Below are positions 48,944-61,613 of a stretch of DNA of 64,000 bases, one piece after another. The notes under the pieces were generated by a model. That model did no database searches, had not been told where the DNA came from, and was given only the letters and a program-made list of their open reading frames with translations. How positions within the stretch are numbered: the stretch's first letter is position 1; each line of letters begins with the position of its first letter. The stretch is from Diphasiastrum complanatum (taxonomy: Eukaryota; Streptophyta; Lycopodiopsida; Lycopodiales; Lycopodiaceae), in assembly GCA_029204225.1 (NCBI GenBank), contig CM055111.1, forward strand, positions 46,923,224 to 46,987,223, written 5' to 3'. A program made the translations under genes and the position numbers.

Positions 48944-49717
48944 GTCCAGCATAGTGCCCCATCTTGCCACAAAAGAAGCATTTGATATTCTTCTTCTTCT
49001 TCTTTGAGGTAGAAGCATGAGAGGTGTCATCCTCATCTCCATCTTGGTCTTGATCTTGCTTTGTCCTTGGAGAAGTGTTGGTGTTGATTTTTGCTCCTCC
49101 CTTTGTGCTTGGCAAAAAAAAACTTTGCCATCACCATTATGATTGAGTGATAACTTCTCCATCCTTAATAGATTGTGCTCTTGCCTTGATTCTTCAGCCA
49201 TTAGCACTCCTTGCAAAGCCTCCAAAGTAGGCAGATCCTCCTTGATGGCATAGGATTGGACAAGGTTCTCATACTCATCTCTCAAGCCATTAATTATGAC
49301 TTGGACTAGCTCACTTTGATTTATAGATCCTCCAATGCAAGCAAGCTCCCTATGAGTATCTTTCACTCTCAAGACATAATTAGTGGCACTCTCATCACTC
49401 TTTTGAGAACTTTGGAAGATTTGGTTTCTAAGAGTGAGGAGTCTTGAGTTATTCTTGGCCTTGGCCAATGTGCAAGCACCAATCTCCCTCAAAATCTCAT
49501 TGGAGACATTCATTTTGATATAATGAAGAGCCATCCTAGCTCTCTTCTTATACTTTTGTACTTCTTGAAGGACTTGAGGCTCCTCCTCAATCCCAAGTAC
49601 AATGTCCATCTCATCTTGGAGTGTTAGGATTGACTCCATCGTCAACTTCCATATAGAATAATTGGAACTAGATAGTCTCTCAATAGATTCCAATAGATAG
49701 GGACCCATAGATGCCAT
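48944..49717 (-). pseudogene. Copia D gag
   Basis: From 49717: MASMGPYLLESIERLSSSNY, WKLTMESILTLQDEM, then the UBN2-type core (LTLRNQIFQSSQKSDESATN, NGLRDEYENLVQ). After a frame change near 49115, a correct CX2CX4HX4C knuckle (CFFCGKMGHYAGPC) ends at the breakpoint with gypsy C sequence. A related but distinct copy is at 2280-3487. Confidence 0.92.
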
Positions 49718-50303
49718 GTAATAGTGAGATGAAGTATGGGCAAAGTTTGGGTCAAGCTATCTTTGGCACGTGGGAAACACTCCAAGAATCCACAAATCAC
49801 TCAAATACAAACCAATTGTATGAAAGAAAGTGGCTATGATCTCAAAATGATGACTAGATCTCAATAAACCAAGATTGGCAAGCCTAGAATTGAGATTTTT
49901 GATCAAACAAGCATGATAGAGTCAAAAGTAAAAGTGTCCAATTAGGTTGGGTGCCCTACCCACCTTGATTCAATTGACTATAACTTTTGATTGGGAGATT
50001 CGATCACTATGAAGTTGATTGTCACACAAACTAGACTCAAATAGCTTTGAAACTAGCTATCAAGCTCTAGATTTGGACCAAACATGGAAGAGAATCACCA
50101 GATTGAATTGGGCTGTCCTTCACATGTGTCTGAGCAGAAAAATCCATACAATCTCATAAATGATTCAATCCTTATGATTATGAACCCTTTTGATCCAAAT
50201 TTGCTTGAGATAGCATGGGAGATGCAAACTACTCTCTCTAGACCTTGATTTTCATGAAGTTTATGAAACTTTGGATGAAACAAGCATCAAACACTTAGGT
50301 AGG

Positions 50304-50314
50304 CTTTGATACCG
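50304..50314 (-). other. tRNA-iMet primer-binding site of copia D
   Basis: On the minus strand, GGTATCAAAGCC follows the LTR end TTCACA with one extra base; slightly diverged from TGGTATCAGAGC. Confidence 0.8.
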
Positions 50315-51029
50315 TGTGAAATTTCACACGTGTGGGAACTCCCTAAGGTGTGTGAATGATCTCCTAATCAAGCTTATGCACTTATAGATCAATACTAGAT
50401 TGAAATCCAAGATCTAGATCAAAAAACTAAGGAATAGAGGCAAAGATAGATGCATAGCTTGATAACCAAAGTACTTTCACATGTAAGAAAGTGATCCATG
50501 AAAAAACTAAGTAAAATTAAGCTCCTCTCCTCGAGTAGAGAGAGAATAGAGCAAAATTGGTCTTGAGTAGAAAGAGAGTGTAATACAAGCAAAATCCACA
50601 ATTCTCAAATTTGACTCAAAAACTCAACATAGATTATGATTGGAAAGAGGAGTACATATGAAACTCATGGAGATCCTTCCTTGCATCCTATTGGACCCCT
50701 AATCCTAGCCTCTAATGCTATTGAATGAGTGATGCATCCATCTTGCAATTCTATTGGACCCTTCATGAGGATTTCTGAACCCTTGACCAAAGCCAACACT
50801 TTGACTTGGTCACTTATCAAATTACATTATCACAAGTGTCACAGGCCTAACTAGCTTGAGATTGCATTATAAACTACTTGGGGCTCAATAGAGGCATTAC
50901 ATGTGGCTTTGACCAATTTGCCATCTATGCCAATTTTTGGCCCTATCACAACTCTACACAAAGATGCTTGACATAAAAAACTTAGGAAACCCCTAAAGCT
51001 ATGATAGATAACATTTTATGATGTTCACA
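50315..51029 (-). repeat. Copia D 5' LTR
   Basis: 715 bp, TGTGAA to TTCACA; partner of 40657-41365. A short ORF at 50419-50601 is an LTR artefact also seen in the other LTR. Confidence 0.9.
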
Positions 51030-51034
51030 TGGAA

Positions 51035-51590
51035 AACACTTCATGAAAAAACTAAGTCCCAAAAAGCTCCTCTCCTCGGGTAGAGAGAGAAACCACCACT
51101 TTTGGTCTCGAGTAGAGAGAGAAGGAAATACACACAAAATTGATTGATCTCACAATTGACTCAAAAACTCACATTAGATTATGATAGAAATCAAATTTAC
51201 ATATAGAACTCGTGGAGATCCATGCTTCAATCCTATTGGACCCCTTAATCATAGCATCTCTAATCCTATTGGATGAGTGATGCAACATCTCTTACTTTTG
51301 ATTGGACCATTCCAACAAATCTCTCACTTATGATTGGACCCTTTGACTTTTGCCAACACATTGACTTGATCACTCATCAAATTACATCGACACATGTGTC
51401 AAAAGCCTAACTAGCTCTACCTATGTCATATTTGACTTTTGGCCTATTGATGACAAGACATGTTGAATTGACTATTTGACTTCTAATTCCAGAAATTGGC
51501 CCTATCAACTAGTGACATCAAGATGCTTGACTAGAAATATTTATGACACCCCTAAAGTCAACATTATAAACTAATTTTGACTATTTTACA
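51035..51590 (-). repeat. Split old solo LTR, right part
   Basis: Continues the LTR cut at 40656 (AACACTTCATGAAAAAACTAAG onwards) and ends TTTACA at 51590. More diverged from the copia D LTRs than these are from each other, as expected for an older insertion. Confidence 0.8.
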
Positions 51591-54087
51591 CATGTGGGAA
51601 CATGCTCCACATGTGTGAATTGTACTCACAACCATAAAATCATAAAATAACCAAGATAGATTTTGTGATTTTGAACTCTAACCAAAATCTCCTTGTTCTT
51701 GGGGTATCTTGAATGTCTACATTGATTTTATGATATAAATCATTTTAATCACCTTGAGATTGATTAGAACTCATTCTTAGGTCCCTAAAATTTGGATACA
51801 TTAATGGTTGGTAGGTCTCAAACAAAATATGTATCCCCCAAACCCAACTTTTGTCTATCATCAAGTTTTTTTCTCAACGTATTTGAGTGTTATTTTTTAT
51901 TTGAATGATCAATGCAATAGCCAAATACCGCATCAAGTACATTTAAGAATTTGTGAAAAAAAAAAACATTTTTCTTTCTAACACCTAATAAATTTATATT
52001 CTTAGTACAAATCTTTAAAAATATCTCTATATTTGAGCAAAGTTTTGGTTCAATGATGTGCTAATCATTGAGTCTGACTCATCTATCCTTGTTGCCTATT
52101 AAATAAAATAATATTTGATAACTACTATATTTTGCTTTTAAGAGTAATTGCTATAGTCAATGGAGCTTTGAAAATAAGAACCTAATTTTTTTTTAAAAGA
52201 GATTAATAATTCGTTGAAAGATTTGTTAGAACCACAACACCTATGCACTAAGGCCACAATCTTTAGATTTTTTTACAAAGTTAGTCAAAGCCAACTTTTT
52301 TAAGAATTCGCCAAAGAAATCCATCTTGGGCAAGGAACTATAAAAATAGAATAATTTATTTGAAAGATAGGAGATACTGGTTCCAAAAATATTAAGAATT
52401 TTAATTCTTCTTTCCATAACCAATTGTAAGATACTACAAAAGTCCCAGATCCAATAAGCAAGCAACTTCAACTGTCTAGTAACATGAGAGATGGCACATA
52501 TGAAATTTTGGTGCCTAGTAATTTTGGGAAATTCACCATATATTAAATGAAATAGAAGGTCCCAAACAATAACTATTATAGAAAAAGCAAGGCTGGACTT
52601 TGATACAGACCTAATTATAACCTTTGACGGCCCCTTCAAATAATATTTGAAGGCCTTTGTAGATAAACTCTTTCCAATTGTGACACGTAATGTTTGTTTG
52701 ATTTAAATTTTAAGAACCTTTATAATAACTAAGTTGGGTTTGAACTAAATGCTTATAACTTTCACTTGTTTAAGACTTTATATTAAATTGTTGTCTACCA
52801 AACATAATGAATGGCATCTATTAGCATTTAATCTTTGTTTTATAGTCCAAGTGAAAATCGGAGTAAAGAACCTTGAAACAGATTCAAATTCATGATTATG
52901 TTAGTTTGAAGGAATATTTTAAAATGCTATCAAGTTGAAAAATCTAAGACTCTAAATGACAAGTGCAAAGAAAAAATACCATGTAGTATAGAGTGTTTGC
53001 ATTTGGTATGGGGATGATGATGTTCATATGTATGTAGGACAACTAGTTGAAATTGCTAATAAAATCAATCAAATATTAATGTTTCCTTTCTCATCTACAA
53101 CTAATGTGCCACTTTTTTGTGATTAGACTGTCACATCAATTCTTGTTCCAACACATTCTTTCTATGTTAAGTACTCCATAAACTCTTTGTTTTATTTATG
53201 TTATATAATGTTTCACAGTTTTATTAACTTAAGATGCATATTTCAACTTACCATTGATTTTCTTTAAGCTAGCAATGATACTAAAAATAAATCTTATATA
53301 TACCATTTAGTAAAATCGTGAATTTATAGGCATCACCTTAAATAATTGTTAAGTACTATGTGTTCCATGAATGACAACAAGATTTTTGATGTCCATGTCA
53401 TTGATCTATCATCAATATAGCTATTGTTTTCAAAATAATAAACTTTTGTGATAATTTTTTTCATAGGATCTAGATTATAATTTAAATTGTTTTTAAATAT
53501 CTACTCTAATTTGAAAATAATAAACTCAAGGCAAATTGAACTATCAACACTCATTAAACAAAAAAATGTACATTGTAGTCAAAACAAATGTAGCTTAACT
53601 TGGAATCAGATTTGAGCTTTAACAAGCTTAAAACAAACTACATAATGAAAAAGATGGTGTCTAAGGCAATTGAGGTGAGAGAACATTACAAACTTCAAGA
53701 CATTTAAAACATGATATATTTTTTTAAACAATGGAATCCAAAAACACTGAACCACTCTTCAAATGAGCTACCAGAAGGAAGACCAAAAGAAAATTATGAA
53801 AATCTTAATATAAACCGAAAATAGTAAAGGTTGAGCCAATTATTGAAAGGTAGAAGAGACCAAATATTACAAAAGAGAATATCTTATAGCAATTTGATGA
53901 ATATAATAAATTGTTCTACGATATGATGAATGTGATATTATCAAAACTCACGACTCTACAAATCTAGAGAGCAATTAGTAGCTTTAGAATCTAATATTCA
54001 AGTAGCCAATCTATAAAATAAGAATTTTAAAGCATACAAAGTAAATCCATCATCTGATGCTTTACCGATTCTTGAGCTAAGGAGGTG
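51591..54087. other. AT-rich intergenic region
   Basis: Lies downstream of the ROCO stop codon at 54088. Except for an unrecognised minus-strand frame at 52241-52639, I see no gene, transposon domain or clear repeat. Confidence 0.5.
52241..52639 (-). CDS. Hypothetical ORF, unrecognised
   Basis: 132 codons with a TTG start, ending SKDCGLSA. Rich in aromatic and aliphatic residues (FSIIVIVWDLLFHLIYGEF; LKLLAYWIWDFCSILQLVM), with one or two possible membrane helices. No ATG near the N-terminus and no family recognised; it may be a fragment of a decayed gene. Confidence 0.25.
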   Translation of the reverse strand: MKGPSKVIIRSVSKSSLAFSIIVIVWDLLFHLIYGEFPKITRHQNFICAISHVTRQLKLLAYWIWDFCSILQLVMERRIKILNIFGTSISYLSNKLFYFYSSLPKMDFFGEFLKKLALTNFVKKSKDCGLSA

Positions 54088-55518
54088 TTACACAGGCAAA
54101 TCCTCCATAATGCCATTACATTTACCCATTTCTCGATGGTCTTTACAAACCCATCTAACACTACCAGCTTTAGTATAACATACCCTTGTCAAAGAGAATG
54201 AGTTCCAAATGTTTTGTCCCTTTAAGAAATTCACAAGCCACTGCTCAGCAACATTCCTTTCATTATGTCTAGCCTCTTCAATCATATTAGTTGGAACTGG
54301 CAACGGTCTAAGTGTGGAACTAAAACTTGGAGGCAAATAGTCAGATAGAATCTGTGAGTCTAGTGCCAATGCAACTCCCTTTCCAATGTTTGGGATCATA
54401 TCTCCAATTCCAGCCAGTATATGAGCACCCGTCTTGAGGAGAAGACTGAAAATTGTGAGACCGATAGTGATAAGTGAACGAATATGCTTAGCGTGTTGCC
54501 CATTTGCAAGAAAAATCTCTACACCTTGTTGATCTTTGATTATGTGGATGCCATCCAAGTGTTCACACAGTAGATGGAGCTTAACTACAGAATAACTTGG
54601 CAACAATTTGACTATAAGTCTACGTTGTATGCCAATGTCCTTGGTGGTAAAAAAGAAGTTGCATGGAACTTGCCTTTGTTGCAATTGTAAGGATAGATTT
54701 ATGACTCTATCCAACTTTGTATATAGCTTTTTATGTAAACAATTTTCCATGAATTCGATTTGAAGTCTTCTATTCTCTTTTATTTCGGTTACGACCTTTT
54801 TCCCAAACACTTCAACCACATCCCGAGTTTTTTTTCCCTCATCCTTAATCAATCTCTTAATCTCTTGAATGTCAGCATGGTCATTACTTAGCCTACTTTG
54901 GAAGGAACTAGCCATGGGTGGAATCGATTCTGTAGGTACTTCAAGATTATTATCATCCACATTGGATATTTGTCGGTCCATATCCACATCAAGTTTTGTG
55001 AGCTCTGATAGTCGTCTGTCAAGCACCTCATTTGTATATTTTTCTCCCAATAGAACTACAGCTAAGTCACTAGATCCCACACCTAGAATTTTTATTTCTC
55101 CATCATCAATTCCTCTAAAAGGATGCACATATGATGGACTTATGCTTGCTGCCAACAACTCATTTTTTAATGTCTCAACTAGTACTGCTTGCTCCTTTCT
55201 ATATTTGCATAATAGCAAGTTTTCCACACATGCAGGCCTCAAAATACTTTCCACAAGTACAACTCCAATGCACCCCTTTGGAGAATGACAAAGATTTTGA
55301 ATTTGACTCACCACATGCTTATGCACAAGCTCAAGGGTTTGTGTGCGACTATGAGATGACTTCACTAAGACATCAATAAAGAGGGAACCCATCAAGTTGC
55401 CACTCAATTCCACCAATATCTCAATGCCACCAAGGATAACTCTCACAAAATTTTTCTCATTCTCATAAATTGGCGACATATTTTGTAGTTGGGAAAAAAT
55501 ATAATTATGTAATTCCCC
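54088..55518 (-). CDS. ROCO protein, C-terminal last exon (copy 2)
   Basis: 476 codons after the acceptor GTGTGCAG (55519-55521), in phase 0, starting GELHNYIFSQLQNM. Joined to the COR exon it reads FFPKLQ-GELHN, as in plant ROCO proteins where FPxLQVxLHN continues COR. Other family-like blocks are ILGGIEILVELSGNLMGSL, GCIGVVLVESILRP (residues ~85-100), VKLHLLCEHLDGIHIIKDQQ, a hydrophobic stretch (SLITIGLTIFSLLLKTGAHI), and the end VRWVCKDHREMGKC. A charged helical linker (~200-290) separates the halves. No stop or frameshift. Its partner exons lie 7.6 kb upstream at 63113 and beyond. Confidence 0.85.
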   Translation of the reverse strand, partial: GELHNYIFSQLQNMSPIYENEKNFVRVILGGIEILVELSGNLMGSLFIDVLVKSSHSRTQTLELVHKHVVSQIQNLCHSPKGCIGVVLVESILRPACVENLLLCKYRKEQAVLVETLKNELLAASISPSYVHPFRGIDDGEIKILGVGSSDLAVVLLGEKYTNEVLDRRLSELTKLDVDMDRQISNVDDNNLEVPTESIPPMASSFQSRLSNDHADIQEIKRLIKDEGKKTRDVVEVFGKKVVTEIKENRRLQIEFMENCLHKKLYTKLDRVINLSLQLQQRQVPCNFFFTTKDIGIQRRLIVKLLPSYSVVKLHLLCEHLDGIHIIKDQQGVEIFLANGQHAKHIRSLITIGLTIFSLLLKTGAHILAGIGDMIPNIGKGVALALDSQILSDYLPPSFSSTLRPLPVPTNMIEEARHNERNVAEQWLVNFLKGQNIWNSFSLTRVCYTKAGSVRWVCKDHREMGKCNGIMEDLPV

Positions 55519-55814
55519 CTGCACACGAAGATGAAATTAGATCAATTAGAGGAAGCTCACAAAGACACCTGGAAACCATAATTGATTCGGTAGTTTCTTA
55601 CTAGGCATAAATATAAAAAGTCATAGCTCATCTACTTAAATTTTACTAAGCTTTAAAAATATATATTTTATTGATCCCATATTTTTTGCCATAAATCTAT
55701 TAAAAAAAAAACGTTTTGGATGATTGTCACACAATTACTAATTATCAAACATGACTACTACCTATTTGACATATCAAAAAATTTATTTATATAGAATTGA
55801 TTAAGTTCACATCA

Positions 55815-55890
55815 TCATGTGAAAGTACAGTACTTTTGACCTTGAATGAGTGCATTTAATGCCTCGCAAGAGTGATTGATTGATTGATCA
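55815..55890 (-). repeat. Copia LTR-end-like fragment, inverted copy
   Basis: Reverse complement of 3480-3552/60455-60527 at about 90 percent, including AATCAATCAATC, GAGGCATTAAAT and the ACTTTCACATG end. The primer site is not preserved here. Confidence 0.6.
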
Positions 55891-56559
55891 TAAAAACAAT
55901 GCAAACTAGACACTAGATCAAAAAATTAGCATCTATCAATCAAGAGCAACTTTAATCATTGACCACACACAAAGTAAAACCCACACACACACACAGTACA
56001 TAGTATGGCCTGTAGACTGAAAACAAAATACAAATGACTTTGATCTTTCTTGGATCCAAAAGACAACAAGTACATAGAGTAGAAACTTGAGTCTTGCCAA
56101 TGAGCTCTCAAAAATAATCTAAGTATTCACTATGGAGAGTCTCCTACATACAAAAGCCTCTTCCTTTGTAAAGTTAGCTGAATTTCTAGCATGTAATAAG
56201 GAATTTAACCTGGCTTTCTTGCCCTAATTTTCCAACCTAGCCTGATTCCTAGAGTCATGCCAAGTAGGTGGCTAGTAGGTCAATTTTCCTCCTTAAATCT
56301 AGGTTCTAGGTCCTATAAAGTAGGAATCACTACCAAATTGACTTGACCCACTTTCTAGACTTGATCTATCTTACCCTAGTGTGTGTTCCCATGTGGCTCC
56401 ATGGACTCACACGTGTGGTACCCACCTATATACATTTTACATGGTTTTGATCAAGCTAGATTTGTCAATTTTTGGCAATTTCTCACATTCCTCCACAAAT
56501 TTAGCTGGATCTATTTACAACTCTCTTTGCTAGATGAATGAATACTTTTAGAAGTGTCT

Positions 56560-57083
56560 AAAAAATCCAGCTAGAAACAAGCAACTTTTGAGGCTCCAAT
56601 AGAGAATGATGTCCATGAAGGATCTTTCACTACCTCTTAAAGGATCCCTTACAAGATGTTCCACAAATGTGTCTATATACATGTAGCACACTTCAAGAAC
56701 TATATATCATGCCAAGCCATGGATTCCAAGACATTTTTTGCACTTTAAGATACATCAATTAAACTATTAAGTGCATACATAATGTTTCCAAAGACAACTT
56801 GCCATGCTTGATCCATATGATTGAGCCTTGATGGCTCCATCTTGATACTCAAAGTTCTTCTTAGAGTCCTTGGGTCTTGAGCTTGCTCCTCCACCTGACT
56901 TGAATCTAAACCATCAATTTTTTGAATAAGGTGTTGATCCAAAGGTGCTTCTTCAAGTTTACAAATCTTCCACTCTTGAAATATCACATTTCCACCATTG
57001 ACAACTTCTTTGGTGGAAAACATATAGATTGTACAATTTCTACTTGAAGAGCTGTGATAGCACATATTTATATATTTACTCAA
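56560..57083 (-). pseudogene. Copia hinge/RT fragments
   Basis: 57083-56745 encodes the IN-RT hinge (STKEVVNGGNVIF, then a Glu/Gln-rich linker). 56740-56560 aligns with the RT thumb (DTFVEHLVRDPLRGSERSF, like DTPMEHIVKDPNKGDERSF). Heavily decayed. The left part continues as bases 1-106 in copy 1. Confidence 0.65.
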
Positions 57084-57532
57084 AAATGGAAATATATACT
57101 TGAAAATGAGGATATGCGCTGGACAAATATATCATGAAGAGACCTATATCATTTTTTGGATGTAATTGCTAAGGACTTATCTTTTACTTAAGGACAAGTC
57201 CTCCTGAAATGAAATGACGCTTGTAATACGAAGCGACTAGATTCGTATCGCCACAATGAACTACCAATTGTACAATTACATGGACTTGTAACTTATATGT
57301 TAACTAGAATTTGTAAATGATGCACCAGGAGTTCTTTAACCATGACTAGACTTTAGTTGCTTAGGACTTTTGTCTAGAACACATTAGTTCAAGAAAAAAA
57401 TTAACTTTTTGTCTGTTTGTATGTGCCTGCATCGAACATAACACAGACTTGCTGATAACTTAATCAACCAGAGTGTAATTCATTCGAGTTACTCTGATAT
57501 CATTTTACATATAGAACACTTTTCCTTTGGTT

Positions 57533-58952
57533 TGATAGTTGAAGACTGTTGTTTGGAATTCATTTATCAACACACATCACAACATAAGTAATACTGGTTA
57601 CTTATAAAATGTCTGTTGACAACCAGATTAATATCTGACTCCATTTCATTCGAAATAAGTCAAGTCTATATCAATTAAACAGCTTTACAGTGCTATCTCC
57701 TTGGGGAACGACATAAATACTACACATATCTAACAATTCTTTGTTGGTGTATTACGACATATACAATTTTTGGCGCCGTTGCTGGGGATAGCCAAATAAA
57801 GTTGATACAAAATGACAACTCCATCTCCATCCCTAGTGTATGTCAGATAGAGCTGCTCGACTAGAAAGATATAGGAAATTTCAAGAAGAATTTTTCAAAA
57901 GAATTCATGAATCTTTGCAAAGAGGAGAATCACCTTTCCTTAATTTTAATCCTGAAAACCTACCAGAAAACCTTCTTCCTAAGGCTTCTACCACAACTGA
58001 ACTAGGTTCTGAAGTCATAAATCCTGAATTTGAACCTGAACTTGAACCAAATATGGAAGGCCCCGGTCCATGTTTCACTTCAATCTTGAAGATCAAATAT
58101 TATTATTTTAAAGAAACATCTTCAGATGATGCTGATAGTTATGTTTCGTAGTTCGAGTCAATTCCTAACTCGAACAACAAAGGTACTGATGCTGACAAGC
58201 TATGGATTTTTCCTGGTCGTATGAGAAAGCAAGCGCAGATATGGTACAATCAAGTTGAACCAGGACGTGTCGCCACTTGGTTATTGCTGAAAGATGCATT
58301 TTTAAACCAGTTTACATAAATTGGTTATTCGTCCAGAATTCTTGGACGACTTAACAATGTCTAGAAGAAGAAAAAAGAATCTCTTTGAAGGTATACACGA
58401 AAAGTAAAGAATCTGATTGGAAAACTAACTGGTGTGTATCTTGTCGCAATGTAGATCGAGTGGGTTTTGGCAGGACTACCATCAAAAATTGATCGATACC
58501 GTAGACAAGGAGATAACACTTCTTTATCAACAGTCATAGCGAGTGCTGAGAATTATGAGACTTCCAAGTTAGCATGTAAAAGACGTTCTATTAGACGAAT
58601 TTGAAAGTCTAAGCATGACTCCAGCGGCAGTGAAGAGGAATCTAAATCTGAATCTAGTTCAAGTTCTCCAAGTTTTGAATATGATTTTAGTGACTCATCA
58701 GACATAGAAACTTATTCCTTCGGTTTGATAGTGGAAGACTGCTGTTTGAAATTCATTTATCAACACACACCACAATACAAGTAATACTGGTTACTTATAA
58801 AATGTTTATTGACAACCAGATTAACATCCAACTCCATTTCATTTGAAAGAAGTCAAGTCTGTATCAATTAAACAACTTTACAGTGCTATCTCCTTGGGGA
58901 ATGACATAAATACTACACATATCTAGCAATTCTTTGTTGGTGTATTATGACA
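57533..58952 (+). mobile_element. Gag-only LTR retrotransposon, copy 2
   Basis: Counterpart of 556-1975: LTRs 57533-57759 and 58726-58952, primer site 57771-57789 (TGGCGCCGTTGCTGGGGAT, one change from tRNA-Asp complement), gag ORF 57840-58151 with the same terminating stop. A few substitutions only; duplicated with the segment, not inserted twice. Confidence 0.78.
57840..58151 (+). pseudogene. Degenerate gag N-terminus, copy 2
   Basis: 103 codons, several amino-acid differences from 863-1174 (for example Thr to Ala near the start). Downstream gag core and stops as in copy 1, so no function is being kept. Confidence 0.7.
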
Positions 58953-59251
58953 AGAGCAAAACACTACCATTATTCCTATCATTGAAGTAGGATAATCTTT
59001 GGTCCTTACATTGGAATGATCATGCACAAAGATGTGGACACAAAGATTTCAAAAAAAAATGATGTTTCATCTTTTATGACTCTATTCAAACTATTACAAA
59101 AGTAGTTATCCAATGAAATTGCTTTATCAACAACAAATGTAGATTTGAAAGCATCTAGTTTCATTGTCTTGTCATACAAAGTACTTAGCCCCATGAATCT
59201 TAAAGATAAGAAACAAGCCACTTTATGTCTACTAATATTATCCAAAAAGTA

Positions 59252-60462
59252 TTAAAAAATGGTAGGCTCTCCAATGCTCTCCAGCCTTGCAAGATGCACA
59301 CTTGAATGGACAATTCGCATACAATTTGATGACCTGGCCTTTGTCATTGAGGAGCTCCTTCGAACTATCATGTTTTGAGGATGATCCTCAATATCTTCCT
59401 CTTTTTTATGCTCCTCCTCAATGCTAGCAAGATCACACTTTGACAAGATCTCCACTTGAGTGATCTCCTCCTTTTCCAAGTTCACATTCTCAAAAGCAAT
59501 ATTAGCTTCCAATTTAAACAATCTTCCATGTTTAAATCCTTTTGCAATGCAAACATAATTCTTCAAAATGGAACAAACTCCATGCTTAAAGTGGACATCC
59601 AATCCACTTTCAAAAAGTTGACCAATACTTAGCATATTCTTGGTGATTGATAGTACAAAAAGAACATTTTCTAGATCCGTACTTATTGAAGATTCTAGAC
59701 ACAAAGAGATGGTACCAACACCATCTTTCCTACACTCTTCATCACTTGTAGTAAAGACAAATTTTTTTCTCTCTTTTTCACAAGTCATGTGGGAGCTAAC
59801 CCCACTATCAATCCACAAAGTGTCTCTTGAATTGCCATTGCTGAGGTGAGGATGTAGATGTCATCAAGAATAGATCTCCTTCATCCTCCTCCTCCTCATG
59901 TGCAAGGTTTCCTTCTTTGTCCTCCTCCTCTTGTGCTCTTTGCCTCTTGTAGCATTTGGATGCATAATGCCCGTTCTTTCCACAAAAGAAGTATTTTTGC
60001 TTTGACTTGTCCTTTGCCTTTGAACTTGATGCTTGATCCTCCTCCTTGGCCTCCTTTGCTTGATCCTTCTTAGATCCTTTGGTGTTCTTCTTGCCTTTGA
60101 ATGAGAAATTTGCCTTCTCCATCTTGCAATGATAAGGAACTCATCCTAGATTTTTCATGGAGCATCCTACACTCTTCAGCCACTAGCACACTATGGAGCT
60201 TACCCATTGATGGCAAAGTGTCTTGAATGGCAAAAATTTGAACCAAATTGGAGAATTCATCTCCTAAGCCATTGAGGATCACTGGTACAAGCTCACGATC
60301 TAGAATCTTCTCTCTAATAGAAGCTAATTCTTTGTTGAGAGACTTGATCCTAAGCACATATTCTTGTGCACTTTCATCACTTCTCCTCATGCTTTGTAAG
60401 ATTTGGTTTCTTAGAATAAGTACTCTTGAAGTGTTGTTGGAGTCATATATAGCTTCAATCAA
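59252..60462 (-). pseudogene. Copia gag-protease fragment, copy 2
   Basis: Same as 2280-3487 but a net 2-bp loss near 59843 (GCTTGTTGGTGAGG changed to GCTGAGGTGAGG) breaks the frame between zinc knuckle and protease. Other changes include Gln to Pro in the gag core. Shows continuing decay after duplication. Confidence 0.85.
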
Positions 60463-60988
60463 TCAATCTTGTGAGGCATTAAATACACTCATTCAAGGTC
60501 CAAAATATTGTACTTTCACATGGTATTAGAGAAAGCTACAAAAGTTAATCATTAATCTTGTGTACAAACCCGAAATAGCAAGTTTTTTATCTAAAAAGCT
60601 AGTATTGGAGGGCCATGTAGAAATTTGATAATTGGATGGAAATTTGTAAATTAAACTTGATCAGGGCCTAATTCTGTACTATTCACATGGATAGGTCTAC
60701 ACCCAAAAATAATTTTTATTTTTGCTACGATTCATAAAAATTCATAGTGATAGCTATATCTTGATGAGTTTTTTGATGCTAGATCTATGAGAAAGCATCA
60801 ATGTTAGTATGCCATTGATTGGATTTGACTTTGTTTCATTAAATCTAATTTATTGAGGCTGGATTCAAGCACTTTAAATGTGTTTCATAGGTCTTGAAGA
60901 ACCATCAAGAGAAAAGTACAAGTTTTAGCCATTTTATTGTCCAAAAATAGTCAAAATTGACTTGATTTGATAATTCTTTGATAGATTC

Positions 60989-61261
60989 TCATCTAATCTT
61001 CATTTCATCTTTGCGAGTTTCTAGGTCCAAATCACAACCAATTTTCTTGAGCATTGTTTTGTAAAAACCTTCCAATAAGTTCTTGTCAATCAAGATCAAG
61101 GGGATCTTGCCACTTGTGTCTTTGTGAACATCAAGTGAGTTACTAGTGAGGCAAATTTTGGAAAAGAGCTTAGGGAGGGCTAGCATGCTCATTACTTGAA
61201 TGATTTGTTTAAGGCTAAGCATAAGAAATCTAACATTCGAATGTTGGGTTTGGTTATTCAC
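60989..61261 (-). CDS. Hypothetical ORF, copy 2
   Basis: Same 90-residue translation as 4011-4283, with no visible change. Function unknown; see copy 1. Confidence 0.3.
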   Translation of the reverse strand: MNNQTQHSNVRFLMLSLKQIIQVMSMLALPKLFSKICLTSNSLDVHKDTSGKIPLILIDKNLLEGFYKTMLKKIGCDLDLETRKDEMKIR

Positions 61262-61613
61262 ATATCCTATTCCCTAGTACTATGTACTCTTTTGGTTCGA
61301 ATCTTGTAGTGGACTTTACAACAAGAGGATCATATTTTTGGGAAAGCTTTTCATAATGGTGCACACAAGGTGGTGATTATCCATCAATCTGGTGACATTC
61401 TCCAATGTTGTGCTTGGCTTTCGTCTTTTTAATGTGAATATTTCATTGAATCACCTTCCATCATCTTCATACTTCATAGTTGCCATTGCAACATAAATAT
61501 GCTAGAAATACCTTTGAATGCATGAACATATCAGAACTTATCACACAATCCTTTGATTATCTGCCCTTCCTACACTTGTGAGATCGCTAACTCTGTAAGT
61601 GACATGCAAAATA

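Larger units (their letters stand above)
40652..51034 (-). mobile_element. Copia element D with nested gypsy
   Basis: LTRs at 40657-41365 and 50315-51029 (both TGTGAA...TTCACA, over 90 percent alike) are flanked by the identical 5-bp duplication TGGAA (40652-40656 and 51030-51034). On the minus strand the 5' LTR is at the high-coordinate end, followed by primer site and gag; a short RT piece lies beside the 3' LTR. The middle is replaced by a rearranged gypsy element (~41800-48943). Protease, integrase and most of RT/RNase H of D are missing. Confidence 0.9.

Noticed and set aside
54869-55379. Plus-strand frames opposite the last ROCO exon
   Set aside because: Shadows of a long, family-matching minus-strand exon.
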